A stretch of DNA of 64,000 bases from Exobasidium rhododendri (taxonomy: Eukaryota; Basidiomycota; Exobasidiomycetes; Exobasidiales; Exobasidiaceae): the NCBI GenBank assembly GCA_026210745.1, contig CP110631.1:5146001-5210000 (forward strand), given 5' to 3'. Position numbers and translations under genes: made by a program. Positions 11,474 through 22,047 of this stretch are shown piece after piece; positions within the stretch are counted from its first letter, which is position 1, and every line of letters starts with the position of its first letter. The notes beneath the pieces are model-generated. The model did not search any database. It was not told where the DNA came from and saw only the letters and a program-made list of their open reading frames with translations.

Positions 11474-13663
11474 TCACTCTTCCAGCAAGTCAATGAAACT
11501 CTCCCAGAAGAGCGGGTCATCAAAGCTGGCTACGACGTCAGATCCCGCAACGGCAGTCGAAGGAAGCGGGTGCTGTTGATGACGCTGACTGTACACTGGT
11601 GCACTTGATAGTGGAGCTGCTCCTTGCATCTGCTGCTCAGACCGAAACCAGCGATCTATGATGTCTTGCATGCTGCCATCGATCATTTCCCTTCCCTTCT
11701 CTGGCTGACTAGAGACAGCCTCTACGTTGAAATCGTCATGGAGCGGTATCCTTTCTGACGCTGCCCCTGCTAGGAGCGGTGGTCTCGCTGTGGATAATGA
11801 TGACGATTTCTGCTCTCCCACTCGATGTAAGAACATGCGAATCACTTTTGCTTGACGATGTAAGATCTGCTCACTCTCTCCTTCCGATGACGTACTCTTA
11901 CGCTGATCGACGAGACTTACATAGTGCTCAAGGTGCTTCCTTGCCTCTCTGCCGATTTCCTTACTTTGACGATGTTGCTCTGACTTTCGGTCAGCGTCGC
12001 GTTGACTGGCTCCTTGCCTCGTTTGCCGATCGCCGATCAAGAGATACACTCCACAGATGATGAGAGAGGCAAACCAGCGAGATGTGTAGATGTGGTCTTG
12101 AAGAAAGCGAGAGTGTGACTCGACAGTGTCAATCTGTTCCACGAGGCGCTCTCGTAGGTCCAAGTCTTGACAGGCGGCTTCCGTGCAAGCTATTCTACAG
12201 GCCAAGTGTCTCTTTCGACTTTGACGTGAAGTGTGCTGGCTGATGGAGCGCAGGAAGTGGGGTCGAAGTAGGTTGATGCGGATTTGGAGGCAGTGCGAGT
12301 GTACCATGAATCTATGAACAAAGCTGAAGTGCTGAGAGAGGTCGTCGCTAGGAAGTCGATCTCGTCGAAAGGTAGCGATCTCCTCGTCTAGAGATAGAAC
12401 CTGACCAAGATTCACCTTGTCGCCGTTGGTCCCCTGCGAAAGACGCAACACTCTGCCAATCAAGATGGCCAACTCATGCCGCCAAAGCACAAACAAGGAA
12501 CAGTCTGCGGAAAGTCTCGACGATGGAGGTGGTGTGAGTTGGTTGCAGTCCTTTTCATCGACTGAACTTGGCAGCTCTAGCATCAGTGCGACCGTTCGCT
12601 CATCATAGAAGAGCAGTGCCCATAGCAGGCGTTGTTCCTCGATCAACGTCGGGTCTTTGAGATGCAGTGATCGTCGATGCAGACCGATACTTTGCGCAGT
12701 ACGGACCGCGCTTGTCGCTGCCTGCCAAGAATTCTTAATTCGTCGATCCAGAAAGAGGAATCGACCAGCCAGATGCCACGCCAAACAATGCTCGGATGTG
12801 ACACATCCGATCAGTTCGCCAGCTTGGAGAGCGCGCATGCCAGCATGGTGAAATCTGCGCGCTTTCTGTATACGAGTCATACTTCTACCACTTTCATCTT
12901 CGCATTGAAGAGTGCTCATGGCAAACATGCCAAACGTGACGGCAAGGGAACCGGTGTCGTTTGCTTGCACCACCACACCCTCTTTCTTCAATCGAGAAAC
13001 GACGCCAAAGCAGCGATAGAATGGCGCAAGAGAGAGCGGGTAACTCAATCTAGCTGCTTCTTCGAGATACACTTCTACGAGTTGGTGCATTTCAGTCGAC
13101 TCTGGCAAGCTAGCAAGGAGAGCGGTCGAGAGACCTGGGCTATCGTCTTGGGCCCCCAGATTGGCAAGAGCCTCGTCTAGACCAAGGGCGGGAGGAGCGT
13201 CTTCGAGGATGAGCAAAGAACCATGCTCTGCCGCACTGGATCTTACCCGCTGGAGAAGGTCGTCGCTCTCCAAGCTGGCCTGTTGCTGATTGGAAGAGGG
13301 GGACCGTCCACTGAATTGGTCGCCAATGTCATTCTCGTCGTCGTCGTCCTCGTCGTCCTGGAGCGAGTCGTCTGAAGAAGCGCTGATCGACCACAGTCTT
13401 CTCCGCTTCAAGGTGTCTGTCGTCTTGGCGATGCTCGGCACTTCTTGTGACACAGCGGACTCGATGTACCAGCAATCAGTCTTGCGATCGGAGCAGTTAC
13501 TGCAGGGTACTTCTCGATTGCACTTCTGCTTTCGTCTTTGGCAGTTTCGACAGCTGCAATCGTGAGCAGTCCACCACTTCTTAGTGCTCCACCACTTCTT
13601 TCTACGGCAAGCACCATACTCACGACAGCGATGTGCGAGCCTTACGCTTGCGATTGGACCCAT
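11474..13663 (-). CDS. Zn2Cys6 fungal transcription factor
   Basis: Exons 13663..13620 and 13553..11474 give 707 aa. The intron (13619..13554, GTATGG...GCAG) is 66 nt with no in-frame stop; splicing creates HRCRDCRNCQRRKQKC, so the binuclear cluster starts at residue 16: C16-x2-C19-x6-C26-x5-C32-x2-C35-x6-C42, with the basic QRRKQK loop that contacts DNA. An acidic D/E-rich stretch follows (about residues 85-105), then a long helical middle region with features of the fungal-specific regulatory domain (for example YPLSLAPFYRCF, RTAQSIGLHRR, RLLWALLFYDER). The only upstream in-frame initiator is GTG, so the ATG at 13663 is chosen. It lies next to the isochorismatase-like and MFS genes and is a plausible local regulator. 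Confidence 0.88.
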   Translation of the reverse strand: MGPIASVRLAHRCREYGACRRKKWWSTKKWWTAHDCSCRNCQRRKQKCNREVPCSNCSDRKTDCWYIESAVSQEVPSIAKTTDTLKRRRLWSISASSDDSLQDDEDDDDENDIGDQFSGRSPSSNQQQASLESDDLLQRVRSSAAEHGSLLILEDAPPALGLDEALANLGAQDDSPGLSTALLASLPESTEMHQLVEVYLEEAARLSYPLSLAPFYRCFGVVSRLKKEGVVVQANDTGSLAVTFGMFAMSTLQCEDESGRSMTRIQKARRFHHAGMRALQAGELIGCVTSEHCLAWHLAGRFLFLDRRIKNSWQAATSAVRTAQSIGLHRRSLHLKDPTLIEEQRLLWALLFYDERTVALMLELPSSVDEKDCNQLTPPPSSRLSADCSLFVLWRHELAILIGRVLRLSQGTNGDKVNLGQVLSLDEEIATFRRDRLPSDDLSQHFSFVHRFMVHSHCLQIRINLLRPHFLRSISQHTSRQSRKRHLACRIACTEAACQDLDLRERLVEQIDTVESHSRFLQDHIYTSRWFASLIICGVYLLIGDRQTRQGASQRDADRKSEQHRQSKEIGREARKHLEHYVSLVDQRKSTSSEGESEQILHRQAKVIRMFLHRVGEQKSSSLSTARPPLLAGAASERIPLHDDFNVEAVSSQPEKGREMIDGSMQDIIDRWFRSEQQMQGAAPLSSAPVYSQRHQQHPLPSTAVAGSDVVASFDDPLFWESFIDLLEE

Positions 13664-14275
13664 CTGATGTGTCCCTCTTGGCCTTGCTAGCAGGCACAAC
13701 ACGGGGTATCATGTTGTGATCCGGTCTACTTAACATGACAGAATGCAAGTGCGGGCGATGATGGATATCCTGGTCGATTCAAACTTTAAATCAGAGCGCG
13801 AGGGGGAGGCGGGGAGGAAGATGGCCGTAGGCAACATTTGTAATCTCGCACGATCTCCCATCACACCCCCCGCATTGACAGGCGGCGCGAACAAGGGGGA
13901 CGAAAATCTCCACTAATTTAAGCAATGAATAAAAGTACAAGTGGTGCGTGCAGTTTAGGCTTGTTGTAGTACACGAACAAAGTTATTACGTGGACTTTCA
14001 AAGACAAATTTAGTGATGTGCATCACTGCAGCAGGGCCATGATGCGGCCGTGTGGTGCGCTCGTTTTCTGCTTGTGGTCCGAGTCGTCTGACGGCCCTTT
14101 CAGTCTATGCTGAAATATCTCGTCTATGCTGATAGCGATGGATACAAGCGCGGGCGTCATCGTGCAAGCATCCTCTCAAGAACGTCTTTGCAGGGCATTC
14201 AACGGACAAGACCCGTCGACATGATCTTGGCTAAAGCGTCGTGATCTAGGATGCAACAATTCGAGTAGCTTCCAT
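13664..14275. other. Intergenic region, no gene seen
   Basis: About 610 bases between the Zn2Cys6 factor start and the histidine kinase stop. No reading frame of interest and no clear TATA box were seen. Confidence 0.5.
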
Positions 14276-17200
14276 CTAAGACGGCTCCACAAGGAGAAAT
14301 CTGTTCAAAGCTTGTCGAACGTTGTCATCGAACAACCACTTGCACAGTGTGTTTTCCAAATCGGCCCTCTTCACTGGTTTGGACAGGTAGTCCACCATAC
14401 CTGCATCGAGTGCTCTTTCACGATCACCGGTGATTGCACTGGCAGTCAACGCAATGATCGGCAACGACTTCACATCGTCCCTTGTCGATTGACGAATCCT
14501 TCGCGTCGCTTCATAACCATCACAGTCTGGCATCTGACAATCCATCAAGATCAAATCATACTTTTGATTGTAGATCTCTTTCACTGCAACGTTTCCATCT
14601 CTTGCGATGTTGCAGCTGAAACCCATCTTCTGAACGTTTCTAGATGCAATCTGGGCGTTGATTTCATTATCTTCCGCAATCAGGATCCAGATGTCCTTCT
14701 TCGGTCGACTGAGACTGCTGGTCGAGATACCGGAATTGCCGAAAGAGAGAGAAGCGCTGACGGACTGCTTGCGGTTATGACCACTTCCAGTGCCGTTCAC
14801 GTTGCCATTCGTGTCGATGCTCCTGTGATTGTTGTCGTCTACATCGTTATCTGGAGAGGGAGCACCGGCCTTGCGGAACGGTATGATGAACCAAGCATGA
14901 CTGCCTTGCCCCTCGACTGAATCCAAACCAATGACACCATTCATCAGCTGCACTAGATTCTTGGAGATACTCAATCCTAGTCCTGTGCCTCCAAAGCGTC
15001 TGGCAGTAGTCGAATCAGCTTGCGAGAATGGTTTGAATAGCCTAGAACGTGCTTCTTTCTGGATGCCACAGCCTGTATCTCGAATGTCGAATCGAATCGT
15101 GACGTTGTTGGCGTCCGAATATTGTTCAGTCACTTCGAGAGAGATGTGACCCGTAGAGGTGAATTTGATGGCGTTCGAGATGAGATTTGTGAGGATTTGC
15201 TTCAGTCGCCCCAGGTCGCCCAGAAGATTTCCCTGAAAATCTATACTCAGAGCCTCTCGAAAACTCAAACCTTTCTTTGTCGTGGAGAGCATGTGCATTC
15301 TCTTCAGGTCCTTCAGCAAGACGACAATGTTGAATGGGATCTGCTCCACTTCCAACTTTCCAATCTCCACCTTGGAGAAATCCAAGACGTCGTTGATCAC
15401 TGTCAGAAGACCTTCGGCTGATCGTTGTATCGTCCCTGCAAACTCTGCCTGACGAGCGCTCAAGTCTTCCTCATCCAGTAACAATTCCGACAAGCCAATG
15501 ATGCCTGCAATCGGTGTTCTGACCTCATGAGACATGTTGGCTAGGAATTCAGATTTGAGTCGACTTGCCTCTCGGGCAGCTCCTTCTGCCGCCAACGCTC
15601 TCGTCTTTTCCACAATCGACAGTTGTAGGCTTTCCTCCACCTTCTTTCGAGACGTCACATCCATCGAAGCGCCTACAACGCCGATGATTTCTCCTTCGTT
15701 CGTTTTGATGCTATCTGCTTTGACAGTATTATGAAGAGAGAAGGGTAAAATGTCTCGTCCTTGCGCTCGCAAAGGAGTATAGGAAGTTCTGAACCATCGA
15801 CCGCCTAACTCCATCTCATTCACCACAGTTTCCCCTTCAAGAGCCCTCGCGATCGTCTCTCGAATGTCTGTCGACTGCCACGCTTCGTAGAGCGAAGAGC
15901 CAATGATGCTGCTCTTCTCTTCCTTGCTTTGCATGTTGTTGACAGAGGGCAATTTTGATCCAGCGTCGTTGTCGCAAGTGGCTTCGTCTGATGCCCTTTT
16001 AGTAGTAGTCGTGTTCTTGCTGTTTGTCGCCGCCGTTGTCGTCGAAAGGTTCAGTAAGCCAAGTCCAGGTCCTTCTGCTATCGTAATGATCCCATCCCGA
16101 TCTACTGCCCACAGAGTGATGTCGGCATGGTGAATGACGCTCTGCAGCTGCGATTGCGTTCTTTGACTTGCAGAAAGTGCTTCGACTTGATCATCCACGT
16201 CTGTGCTAGTCCCGAACCACTTTAGTATCTCGCCAGTCTCTGGATCTCGCAGGGGTAAGGCCCTAGCCAGATGCCATCTATACACCCCATCATGCCGTTT
16301 TAGTCTACTTGCCGTCTCCAAAGGAGTCCCCGTACCGAGTGCATGACTGAAGTCTATGCCAGTCTGTTCCAAATCGTCTGGGTGTACGATAGTCTGCCAA
16401 CCTGCGCCATGAAGCTGCTCTGTCGCTCCTGTATACTTGTAGAACGAAGGACTGTACCAATCAAAGAATCCAGAAGGCCTTGTATGAAACACCAATTGAG
16501 GCATCGTATCTACCGTCTGTCGATAGTGCAGGTCGCCCTGTAGCTCTGCGTCCAGTTTCTGCTTCTTGAATTCTGCCGTCATATCCCGAAAGATGCAGAC
16601 ACCGCCAATGTGATCACCGAATCCACCCTTATCCCGAATAGCATGAGTAGTAATCTCGATGGTCACCCTGAATCCTGTCATGGACGATTCCAGACCCATC
16701 AATCTTTTGGAAGCGGAATGACCTAGTACGGCACAGCGATAGATCGGCCAATCTGACTGCTCCAAGCGCCTTTCAAAATTTCCATCGTACACTGTGAGCG
16801 TCTGACCGGCACCTGGAAGAAACTCTTCTTCGTTTCTAAAGTCGAACTTTGATAGAATGTCATCGAACGACTTGTTCTTGATCTCAGTGTTTCCGTCCTT
16901 GCTTAGTGCAATCACGCCCAAGTCGATACAGTCAAAACACGACGCTTTGATGTATTCCGCTATGCTTGATCTCTTGTGAGTAGAGTTAGGAGACTCTGAT
17001 CTGGTGTAGGGATGTGCTTGTTCTCGCAGACCGGTAGGATGTATTGGCATGACTGCAATTGTGTAGAGTGCATGATGAGGAGCACGAGCTGAAGCGCCAA
17101 GTTTGCTTGATGTCGAGCCATGGCGTGACGTCGACCGATTGGAAGAAGAGGAGCCTTCTGGTTGAAACACAGGGTCGGTCGGAAACCATGCAGAGATTGT

Positions 17201-17524
17201 CGCATCGACCATTAGATGTTGTGACAGCGCTTTCTCCGGCGTATTGAATGTGATGCTCGTAGTGACCGGATCAGCCTTTCCAAGCTCGCAGGAAGCAAGT
17301 GATTCGGTGGCATCGCTTAGAGCACTCCCGAAGACTATCCTAGAGGAAGCTTCGACGTAGTCATTGATCTTCTTTCCAATGCAGGTCGAAGACGATAAAC
17401 CCAGCAGCTTCTCGGCAGGCTGGTTGAGTAGCTTGATGGTGCGATTGGGTGTCAAGACGATGAGAGGAACAGGCGCAAAGTAGATCGATCGCAGCGTATC
17501 CGCCTCGTCCATATTGGCATTCAT
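14276..17524 (-). CDS. Hybrid histidine kinase with multiple PAS domains
   Basis: A single-exon 1082-aa cytoplasmic sensor. The N-terminal half carries PAS-like segments at about residues 10-75, 195-330 and 345-450 (MPQLVFHTRPSGFFDWYSP is a PAS_3-type start; IFRDMTAEFK and TSTDVDDQVE are PAC ends), and a fourth at about 460-640 split by a Ser/Thr/Asn-rich insert. The HisKA H-box is SHEVRTPI with phospho-His at about residue 666. The ATPase shows an N-box (LISNAIKF, about 780), DTGCG and GGTGLGLSIS. After an Asn/Ser-rich linker, the receiver domain has AEDNEIN, phospho-Asp in LMDCQMP (about residue 995), the T of LTAS and the K of SKPV. In fungi such kinases signal through an HPt protein to response regulators; the stimulus cannot be told. 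No transmembrane helix and no LOV cysteine motif were seen. Confidence 0.95.
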   Translation of the reverse strand: MNANMDEADTLRSIYFAPVPLIVLTPNRTIKLLNQPAEKLLGLSSSTCIGKKINDYVEASSRIVFGSALSDATESLASCELGKADPVTTSITFNTPEKALSQHLMVDATISAWFPTDPVFQPEGSSSSNRSTSRHGSTSSKLGASARAPHHALYTIAVMPIHPTGLREQAHPYTRSESPNSTHKRSSIAEYIKASCFDCIDLGVIALSKDGNTEIKNKSFDDILSKFDFRNEEEFLPGAGQTLTVYDGNFERRLEQSDWPIYRCAVLGHSASKRLMGLESSMTGFRVTIEITTHAIRDKGGFGDHIGGVCIFRDMTAEFKKQKLDAELQGDLHYRQTVDTMPQLVFHTRPSGFFDWYSPSFYKYTGATEQLHGAGWQTIVHPDDLEQTGIDFSHALGTGTPLETASRLKRHDGVYRWHLARALPLRDPETGEILKWFGTSTDVDDQVEALSASQRTQSQLQSVIHHADITLWAVDRDGIITIAEGPGLGLLNLSTTTAATNSKNTTTTKRASDEATCDNDAGSKLPSVNNMQSKEEKSSIIGSSLYEAWQSTDIRETIARALEGETVVNEMELGGRWFRTSYTPLRAQGRDILPFSLHNTVKADSIKTNEGEIIGVVGASMDVTSRKKVEESLQLSIVEKTRALAAEGAAREASRLKSEFLANMSHEVRTPIAGIIGLSELLLDEEDLSARQAEFAGTIQRSAEGLLTVINDVLDFSKVEIGKLEVEQIPFNIVVLLKDLKRMHMLSTTKKGLSFREALSIDFQGNLLGDLGRLKQILTNLISNAIKFTSTGHISLEVTEQYSDANNVTIRFDIRDTGCGIQKEARSRLFKPFSQADSTTARRFGGTGLGLSISKNLVQLMNGVIGLDSVEGQGSHAWFIIPFRKAGAPSPDNDVDDNNHRSIDTNGNVNGTGSGHNRKQSVSASLSFGNSGISTSSLSRPKKDIWILIAEDNEINAQIASRNVQKMGFSCNIARDGNVAVKEIYNQKYDLILMDCQMPDCDGYEATRRIRQSTRDDVKSLPIIALTASAITGDRERALDAGMVDYLSKPVKRADLENTLCKWLFDDNVRQALNRFLLVEPS

Positions 17525-20500
17525 GATGGAAGACGCTCGCGTTAGATTTCACAATGGTGGGGGCCCGGATCCCATCTGTCGCGAGGATGACCCGTCTAGC
17601 TGTCGATGCTGCTGCCTATGCTGAGAGAGCTCGCCCCAGCCACCAAAAGAATGTGCCACTTGCAAGGATCCTCTATTCTGCACGCTGTAAAGGCAGAGAG
17701 AAAGAGGGAGAGAAGGTGTGCAGAGTGAATCAAGGAAGCAAACCCATTCGTCCGCTCTAGGGATGCATTCTGACTTTGATTTTCTCAAGCAAGGCACAAT
17801 TTCTCGCGGGCTGAACACATTAAAATGGTTGCACCAGCCGGTATCATTAGCAAAGTGCAGCAGCAGAGTATGCATTATACCCGGCCAGATCTCCGCAATA
17901 CTATTCCTACAATCTCTCTCTTCGCTTCTATGCGAGTGTGTAGACCACGGGGAATCATTAAAAAGATATTGTGATCTTACTTAGAATACAGATCTTGGAA
18001 TGCGATTAGACCTTTCATACGCGCCTATCTACTTGAAGTGGTACAGTCAAAACAAAAGCCAATCACCTGCAGTAAACAGAGATACAGTCGTCATCTACAC
18101 GCAGAGAGGAGCCCCGATTAATTACATGACGCACGCTTACATAACGCGCATGCAACCTTTTGCAGATGAATACATCATCGTTTTCTATTTATGTCTTATA
18201 TACAGTATCTAGATGAGTGCAATTGCTCATTCCGTAGACGTCTCCACAATTAGAGTCGAACGATAGAACAAATGGCACGTCCAGACAAAATTCACAGGCT
18301 ACGCCCTTTTTTCCCGATGACTTACCGTGATCACACTCAAGTAAAGGTCGAAGAGCAAGGACCATGACAGTATTACATGTGAAGAGGAGGGCCATTCTTC
18401 TGGGCGAGTGAAAGAACTGGTCCTCTTCCACCCGCTCCTAGTCTCAACTCAGAAATAACCCGTGTGAAGTTGCGCCTTTAGGAATGGGTGCTTCATCCAG
18501 GGTTATCCTTTCAAAGCTTGGCCTGTGAGACAAGACAAATCACGTCGTTGCAGCTGTCAAAGGCTCCTATCGTAACGACTGAAGGTCTGCTCAAGCCTGC
18601 GCTGACAGGCAAGAACCACTTTATAAAGACGCTACGTCAGACTACTCTAGACCATCGCACTTTCACGTCTTCCAAGCTTTCTCCCCCTTGCCGGTCTTGC
18701 GATTTTGCTATTACTGAGTCCACCCCTTGAGGAAGAAAGAAGAACATCATTTGGTGATGCCAGCGCATGGTGGGGAGGATCAGTCTACAAAGACGGTGTA
18801 CCACGCACAAATCGCTGCCTTTTGATCTGTCGAAAGCTTGACTTACAATGGCAGCTGCCATTTAGTGCAGCAAGTGATGTGCCAAGGAGGTACATTGCAG
18901 TCTATCTCGGCATTCCTATCGGTTGTCTACTTTGAGTACTTGTTTCGACGAAAGGCAGTGGATATCGGAGGGAGACTTGGGGAGCACGGTAAGAACGTTC
19001 GAAGGGCCACATTTCACACGAAATCTATCCGACGTGACCCGAAACTCTGTTGGAGAAGAGCTACGACAATCGAACTTGTAGAATCGAGGCTGTAGAGAAG
19101 ATGATTCGAATCTGTCTGTCATCAGTGCTCCGCCTTCCTTCCTATCTTCCTTCCTCCAATACGCTAGACATCGAAAGGGATGGATCGTTCCTTGACACAC
19201 CGTGCAAATGCGTCATTGAGAGCAATGACGCAGTCTAACGGTATGAGGTCTTGCTCATAGTGCGTCGATATGGCGAATACCTCATCAATTCTCCCATATG
19301 ATGTCCGGTTGTGCCTAAACGAATTTTAGAAGCATTCAGGACGGTATGAGGAAAGGGACTTCCTCTTTGTGGAGCTAGTAATAATATACGTCCTACGGTA
19401 GCAGTAAAGTGTAAGTCGCCGGCAGGAAATTTCCTCATTGACAAGTTAGAAGAGCACAGTGTAAGTAGAGAAGATGAACTCTACTCTAAGTCATTCTCAC
19501 AAAGGTGCAAAAATCATCAAACAAATCCGATCAAAGTGAGAAAGTGGAGTAGGAAGAGTAGTACAGTATACGTATTGAGTTGATCTTATTGGTCAGTCTC
19601 GCCCTGCTTTCTTGCGCAAGTGTCACATTCCGCTCGCAAAACATAGCGCAAATCGTCCTTCCAACAAGAGCCGTGGAGTGTTCGCAATGGAGTTTCGGAC
19701 GTCCGTTCCCTTTTCTTCTCCTTTCTATTCCTCCATCTAGAAGAGCCAATTCGAAGGGCCCCGATGGCGTGCGCGCTAAATGGTGCTAAATTAAGTTTAG
19801 CTTCGCGACTTCTCAATTAGACGGTGTGATAGAAGTGGAGAAAAATCCTTGCGCACGCCATCTCTCATTCATCTGTTGGATCCAATCGGAGGCACGCTTT
19901 GTGTGAATTACTGCCTTCTCGATTCGCCGGCACGATGTTGCATAAATTTCACCGTTGCCTCAGGGTCTCTTGTAGATCTGGTAAATTGCATCATACACCC
20001 AAAGCTAATCAGAGTTTGTCCGCTTGAAAGATTTCCAAATCGCCGTCGCCGCAGAGGGGGGGGGGGGGTGACAACAGGCCCGAAGCGAGGGGAGAAAGGG
20101 GGCCAGGAATATGGCCTGATCATTCACTCGCAAATCAGAAAGTGTCTATTTACAAGGCAACGTCCTCCCAAGTTGGTCTCTCAATCAACGCTAAAACAAG
20201 CAATCTAAAGGACGTTAGCTGGAAATGGAGGAGATCGATTGCGATATCGGGCATGGAGACCTGCACCCTCTTTCTCTCTTGCCGCCCCTGGTGGAGAAGA
20301 TCCGACACACGATCCATCGCAGGAATGGCGTCTTCGAGAGCACAAAGATGTGCTACACTGATGGAGAAGAAGGAGAGAGGTGTTCGGAAGGGCGGCATCG
20401 AACGCAAAGTCGTCGGCATATAAAAGATAGGATGATCGATGAAATTTTTATGCCGCTCCTCATCAGCTCTTTCTTCTGCGTCCACTCCTTTGAAAGACAT

Positions 20501-20532
20501 TCCCTCCTCCTCCCTACCTTTTCATATACACC
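17525..20532. other. Three-kilobase region without a supported gene
   Basis: No reading frame on either strand looks like a known protein, and no spliced model could be built. It holds the kinase promoter on one side and the peroxidase promoter on the other. A G10 homopolymer lies near 20056-20066. A non-coding RNA or a decayed gene cannot be excluded. Confidence 0.5.
20419..20426 (+). promoter_or_regulatory. TATA box of the heme-thiolate peroxidase gene
   Basis: TATAAAAG lies 107-114 nt upstream of the ATG, followed by a CT-rich stretch, the standard arrangement in this window. Confidence 0.65.
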
Positions 20533-22047
20533 ATGCGTGTCGCTCTTGCTTTGCTCCTCACCTACGTCTCCACAGCGATGGCTCTTTGCCCCATGGGTGA
20601 GCTTGCCAAGCGTGGTCTTGCACCCCCGGACATGCAAGAAGCCTACAACCAGGGCAGAGGATTAGGAACTCCCGGTCAAAAACGACAAGACAACAGTCCT
20701 CCTCTCGTTGAACCGATTTCCGAGATCCTGTCGCCACTAGGGCTAGGAGCTTTGACCCCACGAGGGGAGAAGATGTCGGAAGCGCACATTCGAGCTGTTG
20801 GCGACCATGTGAAAGCTCGCTTCAACGAAAGAGATGAAGACGTCAACATCGATGCACCAGTCCTGACACCAAAGGCACACAAACGATTCTTCCAGGAGAG
20901 GGGGCTCATCGGCGGTCTGCTTGCCCCTCTGACGGGAGTCTTGAGTGCCTTGGATGTCCCTACCCCACAAGCGTCAGGTCTACAGGCTATCCCGGGCAAC
21001 GATGCTGCTCATCAGTATATAGCACCTGGCGCCACCGATGTTCGCGGTAACTGCCCCACTTTGAACACCCTGGCCAATCATGGATACCTTTCACGGGACG
21101 GAATCACCTCCTTTGCCGAAGCTGCCAACGCCATTCAGACGGCATACTCCATGTCCTTTGACGTCGCCGTCTTCCTATCCGCCTTGGGACTACTGGCTGG
21201 AGGCGACATTGTGACGGGAGCGTACAGCATCGGAGGACAGGACTCGCGAGTGCCAAACACCGTCGGAACAGCGTACGGCATTGACAGACACGGACTCTTT
21301 GAGATCGACGCTTCCATCTCAAGAGGCGATCGCTACTTTGGTGACAGTCACTCCTTCAACATCTCCCGATGGAACAAGCTCGTTTCCGATGCAAACACAT
21401 ACGGTGACGGTCTCTTCGACATCACTGCCGTGTCCCACAACGCTGCAGACGCTGTGGACGCATCTCGCGCCGACAACCCAGAGTTCACCTTTGGAGGAAA
21501 CTTTGCCGTCGTCTATGCCACTAGAGCTCTTCTGTCTCGACCCCTTGCCAACGGAACGGCGCCCAACACACCCGACTTTAAGAATATTGCTCCGTTCTAT
21601 CTCAACGAGACCTTCCCCGAGAACTGGTACAGACTTCCCACTACCTACTCGCTCGCCGACTTGCTCGGAGACATTGCCACCCTGTTCCTTTTCAAGCCTC
21701 AACTCCCTGGAACGAACTACAACGGAGGATTTGTGCCTGCAAACTTCACCATCCCCGAAGCTCCAGCTGCGATCGGGTGCTTGGCGCTGCGATTGGCTGC
21801 CTCTGCTGCTCCAAGTGATGCATCGGATGTTGTCTCGGCCGCTGACGCTCTCTTTGACCAAATCTTCGTGCCGCTGATCAACGCTCAGAGCTGCGACACC
21901 AGCGACTACAGTGATGATCCTCCTACTGCCAGCAATGCAACCGGAGAGGACGCCAACGCCGGTAGCGGAAGTGGTATCACCCACTTTGGTGAATACGACA
22001 GCCAAAGTACCGCGCCAACCGGTGCTTCGGCTGGTCAGGCTGTTTAG
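20533..22047 (+). CDS. Secreted heme-thiolate peroxidase-like protein (chloroperoxidase/UPO family)
   Basis: A single-exon 504-aa protein with a signal peptide (residues 1-17) and a possible Kex2 site (KR at 50-51). The family signature is GNCPTLNTLANHGYLSRDG, in which Cys174 is the expected axial thiolate ligand of heme. The second motif, normally EHD (short type) or EGD (long type), reads FEIDASISRGD at 257-259, so the middle residue is Ile. In the long type an Arg and a Glu seven residues apart act in acid-base catalysis; the matching segment NFAVVYAT appears to have Asn323 and Thr330 instead. A C-terminal tail (about 455-504) is Ser/Asp/Gly-rich. Known members use peroxide to halogenate or oxygenate substrates outside the cell; whether this protein does so is doubtful. 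Confidence 0.88.
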   Translation: MRVALALLLTYVSTAMALCPMGELAKRGLAPPDMQEAYNQGRGLGTPGQKRQDNSPPLVEPISEILSPLGLGALTPRGEKMSEAHIRAVGDHVKARFNERDEDVNIDAPVLTPKAHKRFFQERGLIGGLLAPLTGVLSALDVPTPQASGLQAIPGNDAAHQYIAPGATDVRGNCPTLNTLANHGYLSRDGITSFAEAANAIQTAYSMSFDVAVFLSALGLLAGGDIVTGAYSIGGQDSRVPNTVGTAYGIDRHGLFEIDASISRGDRYFGDSHSFNISRWNKLVSDANTYGDGLFDITAVSHNAADAVDASRADNPEFTFGGNFAVVYATRALLSRPLANGTAPNTPDFKNIAPFYLNETFPENWYRLPTTYSLADLLGDIATLFLFKPQLPGTNYNGGFVPANFTIPEAPAAIGCLALRLAASAAPSDASDVVSAADALFDQIFVPLINAQSCDTSDYSDDPPTASNATGEDANAGSGSGITHFGEYDSQSTAPTGASAGQAV

